64,000 nucleotides of DNA from Prosopocoilus inquinatus (GCA_036172665.1 CM069877.1:19431001-19495000), one strand, 5' to 3'. Counted from the first letter of the stretch, positions 10,354 to 23,110 are shown. The notes: generated by a model from the sequence alone, not told the origin. A program made the numbers and translations.

Positions 10354-11317
10354 AGTAATTAATATAGAGAAGGAAAATTGTTTTGCTCTTGTTAACTAGA
10401 AAGCTTTTTACGTTTTTCTGTTAAAAATGTACAGCTCGCTTTGCTTGAAGTTAAATAAAACCTAGCGGCATCTACTCCCTAATTATAACTGCACATTTTC
10501 TCCTTTTTTATCAGTCTCCGAATGACATTTTGACGTCATCAATAAGTAACAAAGGAACCAATATTTTGTTCATGGAAGAGGAACAAAATTATTTTTTGTT
10601 CGTTTTCCTTGGGCAATCCTTCTCGGAGGGACAACAAAATGGTTTATGCGAATTCTTCACATTCACAATAACTCAAATAGTACGCGCCGCTGACAGGGAG
10701 ACGTCACAGTATGAGGTTCAGATCTCTAGAAATAAGTAATGCCTGGATAATACTAATATTACATATTTAATATTTTTACCGTGTTCAAAATAATAATGTT
10801 TCAAAATATTAATACAAAATTTTATTATCTTATGACAAAAGATAAGAAAATTTAGTGAGGTGAAAATCTAAAAAAAAATAACGTGGCATATTTTGTTCTT
10901 TTTTGAAAAAAAAAAATACAACGCAAATGCAAACGTTAATCATCCAACAAAATAGGGAATGTAGAAAAGAAATAAAATAAAAATAAAATCTAAAAAAGAC
11001 TGCAGAAGCAGAATTATTAATTTTTTCTTTTTGATTTTTGATTCCGTAGGAAAAATGTGAAAAAAGTTTAATGGAGTAAGAAATTACATTTTATTGAAAA
11101 ATAGAAAAATCTGATTTTGTATTAGAAAAGTAAAAAAAAGAAAAAAGAAAATTGAAATTAACATTTTTTATTTTCCTCAAATTTTAACCCTTTTTATTAT
11201 TTATTCCCAGCCAACTATGATAGACAGTATGGTAATAAATCTATTACCTTCTATAATTAATTTTACATCAACATGGATACATTAATTTTACATCAACATG
11301 CACCGGGAATGGCACGA
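10354..11317. other. No gene seen; A-rich tracts and a 25-bp tandem duplication
   Basis: The frame at 10530-10739 follows a good acceptor-like tract (TTTTTTATCAG at about 10504-10514) but has no recognisable domain, so an extra exon cannot be excluded. A unit ATTAATTTTACATCAACATG occurs at 11256 and again at 11281. Confidence 0.4.
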
Positions 11318-12125
11318 TTCGCCGTCGCCAACTCGCCGTCGCCGATTCACCGTCGCCAATTCGTCGTCGATCCAATTTACTGTCCGCCCAATTCGCCGTC
11401 CCATGTTACTGCTTTATTTAGCTTGATAAGCTTTAAAATACTTTTTGACCATTTTAGATAATATCCAAGTTATACCTACGAATTGAAGAAAATAACTATA
11501 ATTTCAGTACGTTTCAAGTAAATTAAAATGGACGTTACTATTGTTTTTCTATTTCAACTTAAAATAAATTCCTAATTACAGTGCGACCGCCGTAAGACAC
11601 AAAATTACGAACAAATTGGTGCTGTACGTACACATAATCATAATTCTATTTTTTTTAATGGAACCCCTTTTTCAATTTATAATTTTAAATGACGAGCTTT
11701 AATGAATCAATATTTTGAAAGCAGTCGACTTTTGATGTGTAGTGATTTTGATTGATATGAAAATCAATATGATTTTGAGCAGAATCTGAAAATATAAAAA
11801 AGAAGAATTGGAGGGATTTTACGAACACCCTGAAGAATAAGAAATACTTCCTGGAAGACCAAATTTTTTTATCTGTTTCTTTATCTATGTATCACATTTA
11901 ATTAATAACAAATTATTTTATTTTCCATTAATTATGTTAACTTCTTATTTTATTTACATATAATTATCGGTATATTATGATTTGGATATGTACCTGGACT
12001 TAAAACTTTAATCGCTGACGGCGAATTTACCAACGGCGAGTTTTCCGGCGATGAATTGTACCTACTACGAATCGGCGACGGTGAATTGGCGACGACAAAT
12101 CGGCGATGGCGAATTGTCCTAGACC
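11318..12125. mobile_element. DNA element with subterminal GCC/GTCGCC repeats in inverted orientation
   Basis: The left end (11318-11405) is a run of short related units such as ATTCGCCGTCGCC. The right end (12010-12115) carries the same units in reverse complement (GGCGACGGTGAATTGGCGAC). The middle is unique and AT-rich. Tandem subterminal motifs in opposite orientation at the two ends are typical of binding sites for a transposase. No transposase is encoded and the superfamily is unknown. Confidence 0.65.
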
Positions 12126-12339
12126 CATTTGCACCTTTGAGAGCAACATTCCAATTTCCAACACTAGTCAGATCAGCACTCCAGGTTTGCACCTCTTGTG
12201 TGAATTCAACCCTCGTTTGCTCACAAATGCCAAATGACACCTGATGTTAGCACGCTCCTGTGTCATTTAAACATCCGCTCGCATTGAACCCAGAATCTCG
12301 TTTAAGATTTTAATTTAACAGTATATTAAAAAAACAAGT

Positions 12340-13250
12340 TGTACAGGGAGATTCGGGCATCCCTTTCATTAAAAGTTTACGGACTTCTCCTTTGAATTTC
12401 TGCTTCATATTTTGCAGTTATAAGTTAACGATATGGATCTATCAAAACGTAATATTTTTAAATTTCAGACACTTCCGCTTATACCGGAAGTTGCTCTCAA
12501 CTTTCTTATTTTAAATGGTATACCCCAATTTTTAATGCTTATTTGAAATTTTCATAAAATTCAAAAAATATTTTATGCAACATGTGATACAAGAAAAATT
12601 AGCCGTTTCCGAGATATTTTCATTTTTTTTTTTTAAATAATTCCGACTTGCAGAACCTTGGTTATGATACTGCCATCTTTGTGCATCAAAATCCATGATG
12701 CCCATTTTTGGCCTGTAGTAGGCTACAGTAACATTCTTTTAGATCATGTCCCGTTTTGCACTTGATTACTACAGGCTGGTTGAAAAGTAATTTCTATTCG
12801 AACTACTTTCAACTGTTGAAAAGTCACGTTTTTTAAATGGAACGCCTAGGATATTTTTATACCATGTGACTCAGGATTAAATATTCTTTCGTCCTGTATT
12901 AACATTCCCGATACCTATCTCTTATAGTTCACTCGTTATCGATGATTTCTTTTTAGCACGTAATTTTTTTCTACTTTTCGGTATTATTTTTAAATAGTGG
13001 GCTATGAAAACTAGAGAAATTATAATTTTTGAAATCACCCGTTTAGTAGGAATAAAAAAACAATTTAATCGCTACGAAGAACCAAAAAATGAATAATCAA
13101 ACACAGACAAGTTAAATGTATTTGATGATAAAAATAACGACTATTCAAGAAGTTAATAAAAAAAAGTTGTTATATCGAGGAAAATGCGTTATTACTTAGA
13201 TATAGTAGAAAGTTATTACTAATAGTTAATTACTAAAATACTAATTAGTT
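12340..13250 (+). repeat. CAGGG-type repeat family, copy 1
   Basis: It starts TACAGGGAGATTCGGGCATC and contains TTAAAAGTTTACGGACTTCT, CTTATACCGGAAGTTGCT and, near 13010, GAAAACTAGAGAAATTATAA. The same blocks in the same order occur at 34609-35150 and at both arms of 44888-46588. No coding region. The TACAGGG start suggests a TA-targeting DNA element. Confidence 0.7.
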
Positions 13251-14574
13251 AAGTTATTATATGAATTAATTAATTTGTCACAGTAGTAAAGGATGTAATT
13301 CTAGAGGGGGTCAAACTAATATTAATGCATATAAAATATAAATTATTTAAATATCATCGTTAATGTTAATACTAGTATATTTCGAAATTTGACAATTGTT
13401 AGACCAAGAACATACGCCCACTTAAACGACATAATGTACTTAAAACAGTGTCCTAATAAGCGATATTAAAAGTCATTTCAGTTTTGATTAATTTATATAT
13501 TTACATTGCTCTAAATTGCCATTTAGTTCAAGAGAGTCGCCGCTAGAGACGCAAAATCGTTGCCAGATGCAAAATTTCCCTTTCTAGCGATAAATTATAC
13601 TGCTTTCCGTAAGTAAGAATTCCTCAGATCTAAACAAAAATTCCTAAACTTGGCAACGCGGGTGTACTTCTGATAGTGTGCATATTAGGCGCAAATTTCA
13701 AAGTGGAGGCAGGGTACGACCAGCCTTAACCACAGATTCCTGAGCATTTTAAGATTACTTGTCGTACGAAGAACTGAATGACGCTCTTAATGCCAAACGC
13801 GGCCCTTTAGGATTTTTTTAAATGAACGTATGAATTACTACAATGTTTTACGAATTTGCAAGATAATTGGCGAGATAATTAATCGAATTAAATTGAAGTG
13901 AATCATGTTCAATCTATGAAGACCCCGTTAACACAGTTGAGGAAATTGCGTTTTTGCTGGAGCAAAAAAAAATCAAAACAATGCAAATCACTGCCCGGAT
14001 TTCATGATTCATGAGGCATGACGCTCTTGGGTGGTAGGATAATTGACACGCAAACTTGCTCCTGCAAAGGAGAAAAACCTTGCGCTTCAAATACGCGAGT
14101 GAAAACGTGCATCTAGAAGTAACTGTAGTTTTAATAAATTAAATAATTTGTTAAATTTGGCCGAATAAACTAGCCCAAAGACGCGTTGTGTATGGCTACC
14201 TATTCATCAACATCAATCATGTGAATAGGCGCATAATAAGAAGGTCATATCGAATATCTGTTACAAAACCGCGAGTTACATCACATAACATTTACTTTTT
14301 GTTGACACAGTGACACAGTTTCTGAAACATAAGCAGTTAGTCAACCCGATTTTAAAAACACATTACGCATCGTATTCCAATAGTCATCGGTGCTACTCAA
14401 ACTTTTTCCATTTGGGGCACAAAAGACGTTGATTTTCGAAATGTCTCCGATATTTTTTTTTCTTGCAATTTGGGACTTGCATGACTTTAGTAAATACGCC
14501 CCTAATGGGTCGGACACTTATTATGAATCAACCTGTATAATTATTTTGAAAAATTGAGATTTAAGTCAACGCTT
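13251..14574. other. No gene seen
   Basis: AT-rich with scattered short blocks. The phrase near 14505-14540 (GGTCGGACACTTATTATGAA then CCTGTATAAT) resembles the end of a TA-targeting DNA transposon, but I found no partner end. Confidence 0.4.
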
Positions 14575-14685
14575 CGTTACGGGTTTGGCAGCTTCTCTAA
14601 TTATCCTAATAAAATCATAAAAATGTCAAAACTAACAACAATCTAATCATCCTAAAAGACATATGTATATTAAATGTTAAAGTTT
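14575..14685 (-). repeat. Fragment of ribozyme-bearing repeat family 2
   Basis: Shares CTAATAAAATCATAAAAATG and ACTAACAACAATCTAATCAT with 30720-30775 and 42640-42700. The ribozyme core of the family is missing from this piece. Confidence 0.6.
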
Positions 14686-14949
14686 TTATCAGAAAATTCG
14701 TAATTATTTTTGCTCGGACATTTCCAAGAAAAAGCAATTAAATACTAATATAATAGTAGAACTTCAGATCACCTTTATATAATTTTTTTTCCAAAAGTGA
14801 ATAATAATATTTTACCAATATTTATCTTCTGGGTCCTTTAAGTTATGAAATTAATATTTTAAATTTAGGTACAAAGGCATCTAACTGCTCATAAACAACA
14901 ACAACAACCATTCTTTTTAAGGGATAGTATTGAGGGGTAACTTGGTATT

Positions 14950-15720
14950 TTGTTGCAAACTTTTTATTTCTTACCTTGCCTCCTGTGCGTGAGCTCTCAG
15001 GATCATTGGTGTAACCGCCTCCTACAAGTGCCTCCGGCACTTCGGCCAAGCACGGATATACACCAAGTCATGACCGTTCTAGGTAGCACGATCCTCACAA
15101 GGTGAGGCATTCAGCTAGCTATTCTCCAGCATCGTCGGTCTCCTACAGTGCTACGCCACTGGACTGATTCCCGACAATGCATGATAGTTCAACCACATTT
15201 TTCTCTCGCATCGTCGGTCTGCTACAGTGCTACGCCACTGGACTGATCCCCGACAATGCATGATAGTTCAACCACATCTTTCTCTCGCATCGTCGGTCCG
15301 CTACAGTGCTACTTCACGTCAATGCATGATTCAACCATACCTGAGAGGTCACCTAGAGACGCCTGCCGACGTCTCTGTGCACCTCTCCCATGTCGCCGGT
15401 CCCCTACAGTGCTACGCCACTGGACCGTTCCCTGACGAATCTCACTCCTGCTCTCACTCGAGTGCCCGGGTCACCATCACTTTGACGGCCGCGCAAGCCT
15501 CGCCAAGTCAACCACGAAATACTTTACCAGATTGCCATTTCAAGGCCGATGTTGTCTCGCAATAAAACATCGCCTCCTCCAGGCTGATATTTCGTGAACA
15601 GCCCAAACATCCACTAAACATTTTAACCACCTTCGCGAGCCCATTCACGTAAAGGCGAGTACCCTTCGCGGTAACCCTCGGGAGACTACCGTTTCCTTGC
15701 TGCCGAGAATGTGGTACAAC
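14950..15720. repeat. GC-rich block with a 79-bp tandem repeat
   Basis: Units begin CATCGTCGGTC at 15130, 15209 and 15288, an exact 79-bp spacing. Each contains CTACAGTGCTACGCCACTGG or a variant, and a fourth partial unit begins near 15389. The block is far more GC-rich than its surroundings and contains short inverted repeats such as GTGCCTCCGGCAC (about 15029). The plus-strand frame 15227-15565 simply runs through the repeats. Origin unknown; a structured non-coding repeat or part of a retroelement leader are both possible. Confidence 0.7.
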
Positions 15721-17334
15721 AGTGTGAACCTTTCAGAAAATTCCTATTCTAAAATATCAAAAGAAAATATGTAGTAGGTGCACTAGGTATATCATTTTGT
15801 TCATAATCATTATCACAAATACCACTGTAATGTGCAGTTGTAAAATTTTATAGGGGAGACAAAGCGAGGCTGTACACTATCACTGTACCCTCGTGTACCA
15901 ATGTCAAGTAAAGTTTGTGCAGAAGTCGCTCCATGCGGTCTATAGCCATAGGCATATCCGTTAACACGACAACGGTCGTTGGGTAATAAATATTTCTTTG
16001 ACAAGCATTGGTCCATCATATTTGGTCCGTCATAATGTGTACCTTGAATCTAATTCCGCTCCCTAAACATACTTAAATCATGTGACTCATATTAAAAGGT
16101 TCTCCTTTTTTTGCATCAAAGCACTTTTTGTGTTTTCTGATCTTGTTACTCATTCCATCGCAAGTGCTTGTCAAGTTGTTCAGCGCGCCTTACCTTAACT
16201 TCTACCAACAATGCATCAACGCCAGGGGGTTTTGATTTACAACCCGTTACACTTCTTGTTTTGTGTTATTTATCGTCGTCGTGTCGTGCGTCAAAAGGTC
16301 CACTTGAATCTTTCTATCTGACGGTTAGCAAGCAGCGTCGCGTCGGCGCTCGTACACATATATCATGGTCCGGTTCTTGCAAAAATTTTGAAAACCTCTT
16401 GATGTAAATGAGATTCCACGGTCATCAGTATAACTCGTTAAAGAAACACATTCATGTTATCTTTCTAAGAATTTAATTACATATCTTGTCTCAGTTGGTC
16501 ATAAACGCGTATTTTGTAAATACGTTAATTGCAATAATCAAGTAAACGTACCGATATCTTCTCAATTCTCTAAAATTTCTTAGGTAATTTATGTTTAGCG
16601 TATGAAAAGGTACCGCAACTTTTCGATCGGATTTAGGAAGCTCGGTGGCTTTCTACCACCTGATACCTTCGCCAAAGAGCACGGAATATAATAAGAAGTG
16701 TATGGGTACATATTTCTTAATTCAGAAAACCAAAAAGTATTTTCTCTACAGAAAAGTGCCAATTTTATCTTGAATGTCCCGAACCATTTCGCAGCGCATC
16801 CCTTTCGGTACAATCCGTTGGCTAAGTACCATTATCTGGTATTCCGTAAACACACCCATTCCTTAGCGCATAATTTTCTTTTTATATATAGATGTTCCAG
16901 TCGTAATCTTTTGCCGCTGTTTCCAATTAATTGCCATCAATGTATTTTACGTAATTTTGAATATCTAAATTAGACGGACAAAATTCACGGCATGTTCCAT
17001 TTTCGTTATTTGTACAATCAGTTCGGCACGTTGTCAGCCACCATCATGCGATACGTTGTTAGCTCTTTCTTTGTCGAAGATAGTTTTAATGCAACAGAGT
17101 CTGCAAACATTTTCCCAATTAAGTGAATCAACTCAAACTGTGTGTTTTAACGGCCGCCATTGTTTCCAATTTACGTGGGCTGCTGGAAAATTTTCTGGAA
17201 TCTAGTAGGTGTAGAATTGTTAGCGTTTATCAATTGTCATATTTGAAAAATTTGACGTTTTTCGTCTATAATTCTATTGACAGTTCCTATCCAAGTGAAC
17301 TAGTTTTGTTTTTACAGCATTTGAAAAAAAGTAA
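15721..17334. other. No supported gene
   Basis: Frames at 15813-16019 (-), 16168-16407 (+) and 16698-16973 (+) are open for 60-90 codons but match no family I know and show no splice logic. Base composition near 15880-16400 is mixed, so old repeat remains are likely. Confidence 0.4.
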
Positions 17335-17695
17335 TTTTGTGGAAATCTCGCGTGAAAATTTTCGTGCCATGATTTTTTACGATTTCAAATGTGGTCTAAC
17401 GCCGAAACAATGCCTCGATCGGCTTCATTCGGCTTTTGGAGATGAAGTACCATCAAAGAGCAGTGTTTATAATTGGTTTCCCGAATTCCAGCGTGGACGT
17501 ACCTCTCTCAGTGACGAATTTTGTGAAGGTCGTCCATTAACATCAATCAAATAAGAAAAAACAATCGAAATCGACGAATTATTCTCCATCATAACTCCAG
17601 CTCTCACTCAGCCCGTCAAACAGTTGATTTTTTGTCCAACAAAAATATTGAATTAATGACTCATTGTCCATATTCACCTCAATCAAAATTTTGAT
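17335..17695 (+). pseudogene. Mariner transposase relic
   Basis: The frame ending at 17554 encodes the N-terminal helix-turn-helix region of a mariner transposase: NFRAMIFYDFKCGLTPKQCL, KSSVYNWFPEFQRGRTSLSD, and EGRPLTS. After a stop, residues like IELMTHCPYSP (about 17650-17685) correspond to the C-terminal catalytic block near the last Asp of the D,D34D triad. The region between them is missing, so this copy is internally deleted and dead. It could not be assigned to a mariner subfamily by eye. Confidence 0.8.
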
Positions 17696-18817
17696 TGTAA
17701 TAAAATTCCTACAACAGCGGCTTAATCGCTAACGAATTGTTTTTTTTTAATACGAAAAGCGGTTTCCTGTGCTGGCCTTAATCAATTCCATTAAATGGCG
17801 TTTTTAGTTAATTAATAACCTTAAAGGTCGCGCTATTAATCCATAGTTTTTAATATATCATCGAATACAATAACTTAAATTTAAAAATCGTTTCACCTGC
17901 CGTACGTTTCTGAGCGTCGGAAAATAATTTACACTCTTAATTTCGTCTTCACTAGATCGCACACTCTGTCCCGTCACTTCTCACCCTATAAGCACATTTT
18001 GTCACTCAACACTTCCTGCTACGAATACACTTAATCTTGGATTAGGAGTGAGTACTTTGTTTCGTAACCTTTATAAAATTACTTTCATTATTTAAAATTG
18101 CTTCCGATGAATCCGGAAAACCTGCGCCGCGCACATTTGCGCCACCGATACATTTGCGCATCAAATTCAGTGCTTTCACCAAAATGTCAAATGAATCACC
18201 AACCTTTTAAAATTTCTATTTTGGGGAAATAAACATTATTATTGTATTATAGCTAAAACAGCGAGCCACTTAGAAATTTTATAAGCGTCTTTCCAGGCCG
18301 TCTTTCTTTTTCAGCCGCGAATATAAAGCATGTACAGTTGAAACTCTCAGCAATCCATGGAAAATTAACGTGTGTCTTAACTTGATCGTTCACTTTCTCA
18401 TTGACATTTATTGAACGAAACCTAAGTATTCATCTTGAAAATAGCTTTACGTTACATTTCTTTTTCAAAAATTAATTTATGTGTATATTTATTAGGTTTA
18501 CAATTTGAAAGGCATTGCTATTAATTAAAATAATTTTTTAAAAGTAAATAACTCTTGAGTTTTCAGTAAATTCCAAGCAAGAATTATGCATCTTCTTATT
18601 AATAAATAGCACGTTGAACAAAATTCACTAAAACACAAGACAAAAATCTACTAATTTAGAAATACAACATACTAGTTCAGAAGAACAATAATAGAGATTT
18701 GAAGATCTACAAATAAGCAATTGCATATTATACACATGTTATGGGCATGAGCGTAATTAAAAGTGACAGAAATAATTTTATTTAAAATTTGCAGAAATAT
18801 TACAAATTACAAATTTA

Positions 18818-21228
18818 TTGGACCCAGATAAATTCAATAATTATTTTGTGAACTCGGTCCCTCATGATCGAACATTTAACAATGTTAAATTCAATTCAGG
18901 TTATAAATTCTCTTTTTCTTTAGTTGAATCTGATTACATACTTAAAATTTTGCGCACAATCAAATCTTCGGCGACTGGCACTGACGGTATAAATGCATTT
19001 ATGTTAAAGCTCTGCTGTCCTGTTATTTTGCCTCATATTATTCACATCATTAATTCGTGTTTGCTGTCTAATTACTTCCCTAGCTCCTGGAAGAAAGCTA
19101 TCGTCATGCCAGTTGCCAAGATTTCACAGCCTACCAGTTTTAATCACTATCGCCCTATCAATATCTATCCAAATTTTAGAACAAATAATTGATACACAAC
19201 TACGGGAGAACTGTGAAAGATTTAACATATTCCCTCTTTACCTATCTGGATTCCGACCATTTCATAGTTATGCTACTACTCTACTTGATGTAACAGATAA
19301 TATAATTACTGCTGCTGATAAAGGTCTCGACAGTCTCCTTATTCTTCTAGGTTACAGTAAAGCGTTTGACACTCTCAATCATAATGTCTTTTATGCACTT
19401 CATAGGACTGGACTGTCTGATTCTAGTATTTTATTCTTCAAAAATTACTTGTCCAATAGAATGCAAATTACATATGTTAACTAGCGTTATTCTTTGCCCT
19501 CTATTATTTCTCAAGGTATTCCTCAGGGATCTATTTTAAGACCCCTGTTTTACGCTATTTATACGTTGAAACTTACATTAATAGCACTAAATATCAAATC
19601 TATGCTGATGATATTCAGCTTTTATACTCCTTTCCTCGTTTCTATATTGCTTCTATTATTTCTGCTATTAATAATGATTTGATGGCTTTAGTTTCAGCGT
19701 CCAAAAAACATTCACTTCATATAAATGCCGGCAAAACTGTTGCTATCCTGTTCAGCAACACTTTAGTCTCTCGCGATTTGTCACTTCGTTTCGACAACTG
19801 TACTTTGCAATATGCTAATGAAGTAAAAGAAGATTTGGGCTTATTATTGGTCTCTAAATTAAGGTTCAGAAGTCATATTTCTATATGTTTTTGCAAAGCA
19901 TTTCTAATATAAAGCTATTATACAGTGATCGCCAAAAAGTCGGCATCAAATGGGAAAAATCTTTATTTCCGATTTTTGGTAAAAAACTTTTTACGGCAGT
20001 AACTTCTGCTTGTTTGAAAACCTATTTAGTCTCTATCCAATATACCGAGTGAATTTTACTTAGAAAATTGAGTTTTTCTAAATGATCAAAATTGTAAAAT
20101 TGTTATTACTCGGAAACTAATCAAGATTTCAATGAGATTTCTTTAACCTGGGTTATGCACCTTATTGCATAATATCAAGGCCCAAAAATAGCTTAATTTT
20201 CTTTAATTTTCCTAAAAATTGAATTCTTCAATTCTTAGAATATTCTCAAAATTTGAAGTATTTATTTATTAACATTTCCAATTATAAATATTTAAAGTTT
20301 TCACCAAAAAAAAATTGAATTCTGAAATTAAGTTTAAGTACGTGAAATCTTGAGAATATTCTAAGAATTAAAAATTCAATTTTTCGGAAAACTAAAGAAA
20401 AATAAGCTATTTTCTGACCTTGATATTATGCAATAAGATGAAACTAATCCAGGTTAAAGAAATCTCATTAAAATCTTGATTAGTTCCCGAGTAATAACAA
20501 TTTTACGATTTTGACCATTTCGAAAAACTCCATTTTCTAACTAAGTAAAATTCACTCGGTATATTTGATAGGGGCTAAATAGGTTGTCAGACAAGCAGAA
20601 GTTAGTGCCGTAAAAAGTTTTTTTCGAAAAATCAGAAATAAAGATTTTTCTCATTTGATGCCGACTTTTTGGCGATCACTGTATAATAGCAGACATTATT
20701 TGCCAAAAAAATTAAAAATTATGTTATGTGACAGTCTAGTCCTTTCATACTTTAACTACTGCGATTGTTTGCGGTCCCTGCATTAACGCGATCATCCGGA
20801 ATCGGATTCAATTGGTGCAGAAGTCATGCCTCAGGTTTATTCATTGCATTAAAAAATATCAGAGAATCTCTCATACCCTCCTGGATACACGTTGGTTAAA
20901 TATGTCTCATCGTAGACTTCTTCACTCATCTTACTTATTTCATAAGAAAATTCTAAATAAATGCCCTAGTTACTTATACAAGAAAATTTCATTCATATCG
21001 GATGTTCATCACTTAAATATTCGTTACAAAGGCACTCTCACTCTTCCTTTTCATAGAACTTCACTTTTTGAAAGATCTTTTTCTTATAACATTGCCAAAA
21101 TATATAATACTATTCCATTACATTTTAAATCTTTACCTACCTCCAACTTCAGACGATGTATGATTGATTTTCTTGAACTATTTCGCTTAATTTGTTTTAT
21201 TTCCTTTACAACTTCAGAAATTTGTTAA
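18818..21228 (+). pseudogene. Jockey-like LINE reverse transcriptase relic, interrupted
   Basis: Frames in order encode KSSATGTDGINAFMLKLCCP (start of the RT domain), HYRPINI, LSGFRPFHSYATTLLD, LLGYSKAFDTLNHN (motif A), SQGIPQGSILRPLF (motif B), a frame-shifted YADDIQLLY (motif C, about 19600), then after an insertion at 19923-20681 SYFNYCD and the C-terminal region ending at 21228. Several frameshifts and stops separate these pieces. The 5' part with endonuclease and ORF1 is absent. The LINE is clearly older than the 5.9-7.6 kb copy. Confidence 0.85.
19923..20681. mobile_element. Near-perfect palindromic MITE inserted in the LINE
   Basis: Ends CAGTGATCGCCAAAAAGTCG and CGACTTTTTGGCGATCACTG are exact inverted repeats. 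Arms of about 350 bp pair almost throughout, meeting at a short centre near 20290-20320. TA dinucleotides sit at both borders, consistent with a Tc1/mariner mobiliser. It breaks the reverse transcriptase frame, so it arrived after the LINE. A related end fragment is at about 54600-54650. Confidence 0.85.
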
Positions 21229-21688
21229 ATTAAATTATATAAACCGCCGTTAAATAATTACTTTTGTTCGGGTATTGTAGGGTTGGGTGTAAAAGCAGAA
21301 GTATACACCTTTATTGGGTATATACATTCTGAACTTCGCCCCGCTTTATTTTCTATTATATGTTAGGTGCTTTCTTTCGCTCACAAAATCGTGATCCAAA
21401 CGTGTTTTGATTCAAAAACAGACATTCTTTTCTTTAAATCTCTCTATTTTTAAAACTTATTTTGATTGAATTATGGTTATTTACAAATGAACTGTCAATC
21501 AAAAATTCAAGTCAGGTTGTCAGTTGGTTTTGTTGCAACAACTACGAAATTGGGTCCAAACTATTCGAAACACGATTCAAATTTTTATGCGAAAGAAAGC
21601 TCCTTTTGGATTTTGTATTCTTGCTCACTTACTGGTAGTATGTACCACGATAGAAATAAAGACAATATTATTAGATTATTATTATTAT

Positions 21689-22517
21689 AGAAAAATTTTG
21701 TGCAAATCGTTTTTGATTGCAGTGAAAACCTTGAGCAGTCTCTGTACAGCTGTTTCAGCCCTGCTTGGGGCTTCTTCAGCAGAGACGTAGCTCGACATTC
21801 CCACTGCAAACAAAAACGACTTGTCCAATTTATTCGCAATTGCGATGTAAGGGTGATGAACAGATAAAATAGCGACATCTTACGATCGCTTTTTGACCTG
21901 ACATTGCAGTAGGATAGACAAATTGAAGCGGGATTTGCTCCTAATAAGTCCCCCATGCAAGGCGGCCATGCTTGCTGTCAAAGCATAATGAAAGTGTTTA
22001 GAAACATTTTGTGCAAATCGTTTTTGATTGCAGTGAAAACCTCGAACAGCCTCTGTACAGGTGTTTCAGCCCTGCTTGGGGCTTCTTCAGCACGTAGCTC
22101 GACATTCCCACTGCAAACAAAAACGAATAAATTGGACAAGTCATTTTTGTTTACAGTGCGAATGTCGAGCTACGTCTCTGCTGGGGCTTCTTCAGCAGAG
22201 ACGTAGCTCGACATTCCCACTGCAAAAACGACCTGTCTAATTTATTCGTTTTTGTTTGCAGTGGGAATTCGAGCTACGTGCTCAAGAAGCCTCAAGCGGA
22301 GCTGAAACAGCTGAACAGATGCTGTTCGAGGTTTTCACTGCAATCAAAAACGATTTGCACAAAATTTTTCTAAACACTTTCATTATGCTTTGACAGCAAG
22401 CATGGCCGCCTTGCATGGGGGACTTATTAGGAGCAAATCCCGCTTCAATTTGTCTATCCTACTGCAATGTCAGGTCAAAAAGCGATCGTAAGATATCGCT
22501 ATTTTATCTGTTCATTA
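21689..22517. mobile_element. Cluster of retrozyme-like copies, both orientations
   Basis: At least four partial monomers: minus copies from 21689 and 22002, a short piece around 22130-22260, and a plus copy to 22517. The inner pieces are damaged: the second lacks part of stem I, and the others have rearranged ribozyme cores. Outer flanks share about ten bases of ATT repeat, too simple to call a target duplication. The overall shape is again an inverted array, as at 27652-28666, but older. Confidence 0.75.
21738..21786 (-). ncRNA. Type I hammerhead ribozyme motif
   Basis: On the minus strand: stem I strand GTCTCTG, CTGAAGA, AGCCC/GGGCT stem II, GAA, ACAGCTGT, then A instead of C at the residue before the predicted cut, and CAGAGA. 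The A is permitted by the UH rule for hammerhead cleavage sites. Five or six stem I pairs remain. Confidence 0.7.
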
Positions 22518-22680
22518 TTATTACAAATATAATTTACTAAAGTGATTGAAAATTTCGAAGAATATTATTAATGCTGGGGCAGCGGCGCAAATGTAAAATT
22601 TCTAATGACGTTACCTGACCGTTCCCCGTAAATTTAACACGAGCGGCGCAAATGTATCGGTGGCGCAAATGTTGTTTTCA

Positions 22681-23110
22681 ACGTGTACCTAAGATACACG
22701 TGTAAACGGACTCCGTGTAATAATATTCGCGAATTAAATTCACGCGTAATTAAATTACACGTGTATTTTTACGGATCCGTTCGGTACGTTCAAATCAACG
22801 TACGTTACCTAGCAATTGATATGTTTTTGTTTACCGATAGGGGGAAGTCAATTTTTATACAATGACAGTCAAAAACAACAGCAATAACTGACAACAGTTT
22901 TCGCTGCTGGAAACGAAGTTTTTCCAATTGTACATTTCATTTTATTAATTAATCGATTAATTGCTGCTTGACAATACCTATCAAGAAAATATTAACGTGT
23001 AATATAAATACATGTGTAAAACAAATACACGTGTAATATCACGGGTACCCTTGTATTTAATATTACACGTACTACACATACGTGAAATAGGGACCTCTAG
23101 TAAAAATAAT
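22681..23110. repeat. Region rich in TACACGTGTA-type short inverted motifs
   Basis: Repeated palindromic words such as ACACGTGTA and TTACACGTGTA occur at about 22693, 22750, 23025 and 23070. They probably form a degenerate foldback repeat. No gene. Confidence 0.45.

Larger units (their letters stand above)
18121..22680. other. Inverted 27-bp motif bounding a 4.5-kb segment
   Basis: ACATTTGCGCCACCGATACA followed by TTTGCGC at 18133-18159 recurs as its exact reverse complement at about 22643-22669, and an extra GGCGCAAATGTA lies at 22574. The segment between holds a LINE relic and retrozyme repeats. The motif may be the terminal repeat of a large composite element, or two independent small repeats in opposite orientation; flanking target duplications are not evident. 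Confidence 0.45.

Noticed and set aside
10530..10739. Possible extra exon of the peptide gene after a good acceptor tract
   Set aside because: No recognisable content, and the upstream frame already ends with a stop and a polyadenylation signal.
14843..15049. Possible cystatin-like first exon (a VGGGYTNDPESS-like stretch followed by a GTAAG donor)
   Set aside because: Only about 25 residues, no downstream exon found, and it lies in a GC-rich structured repeat.
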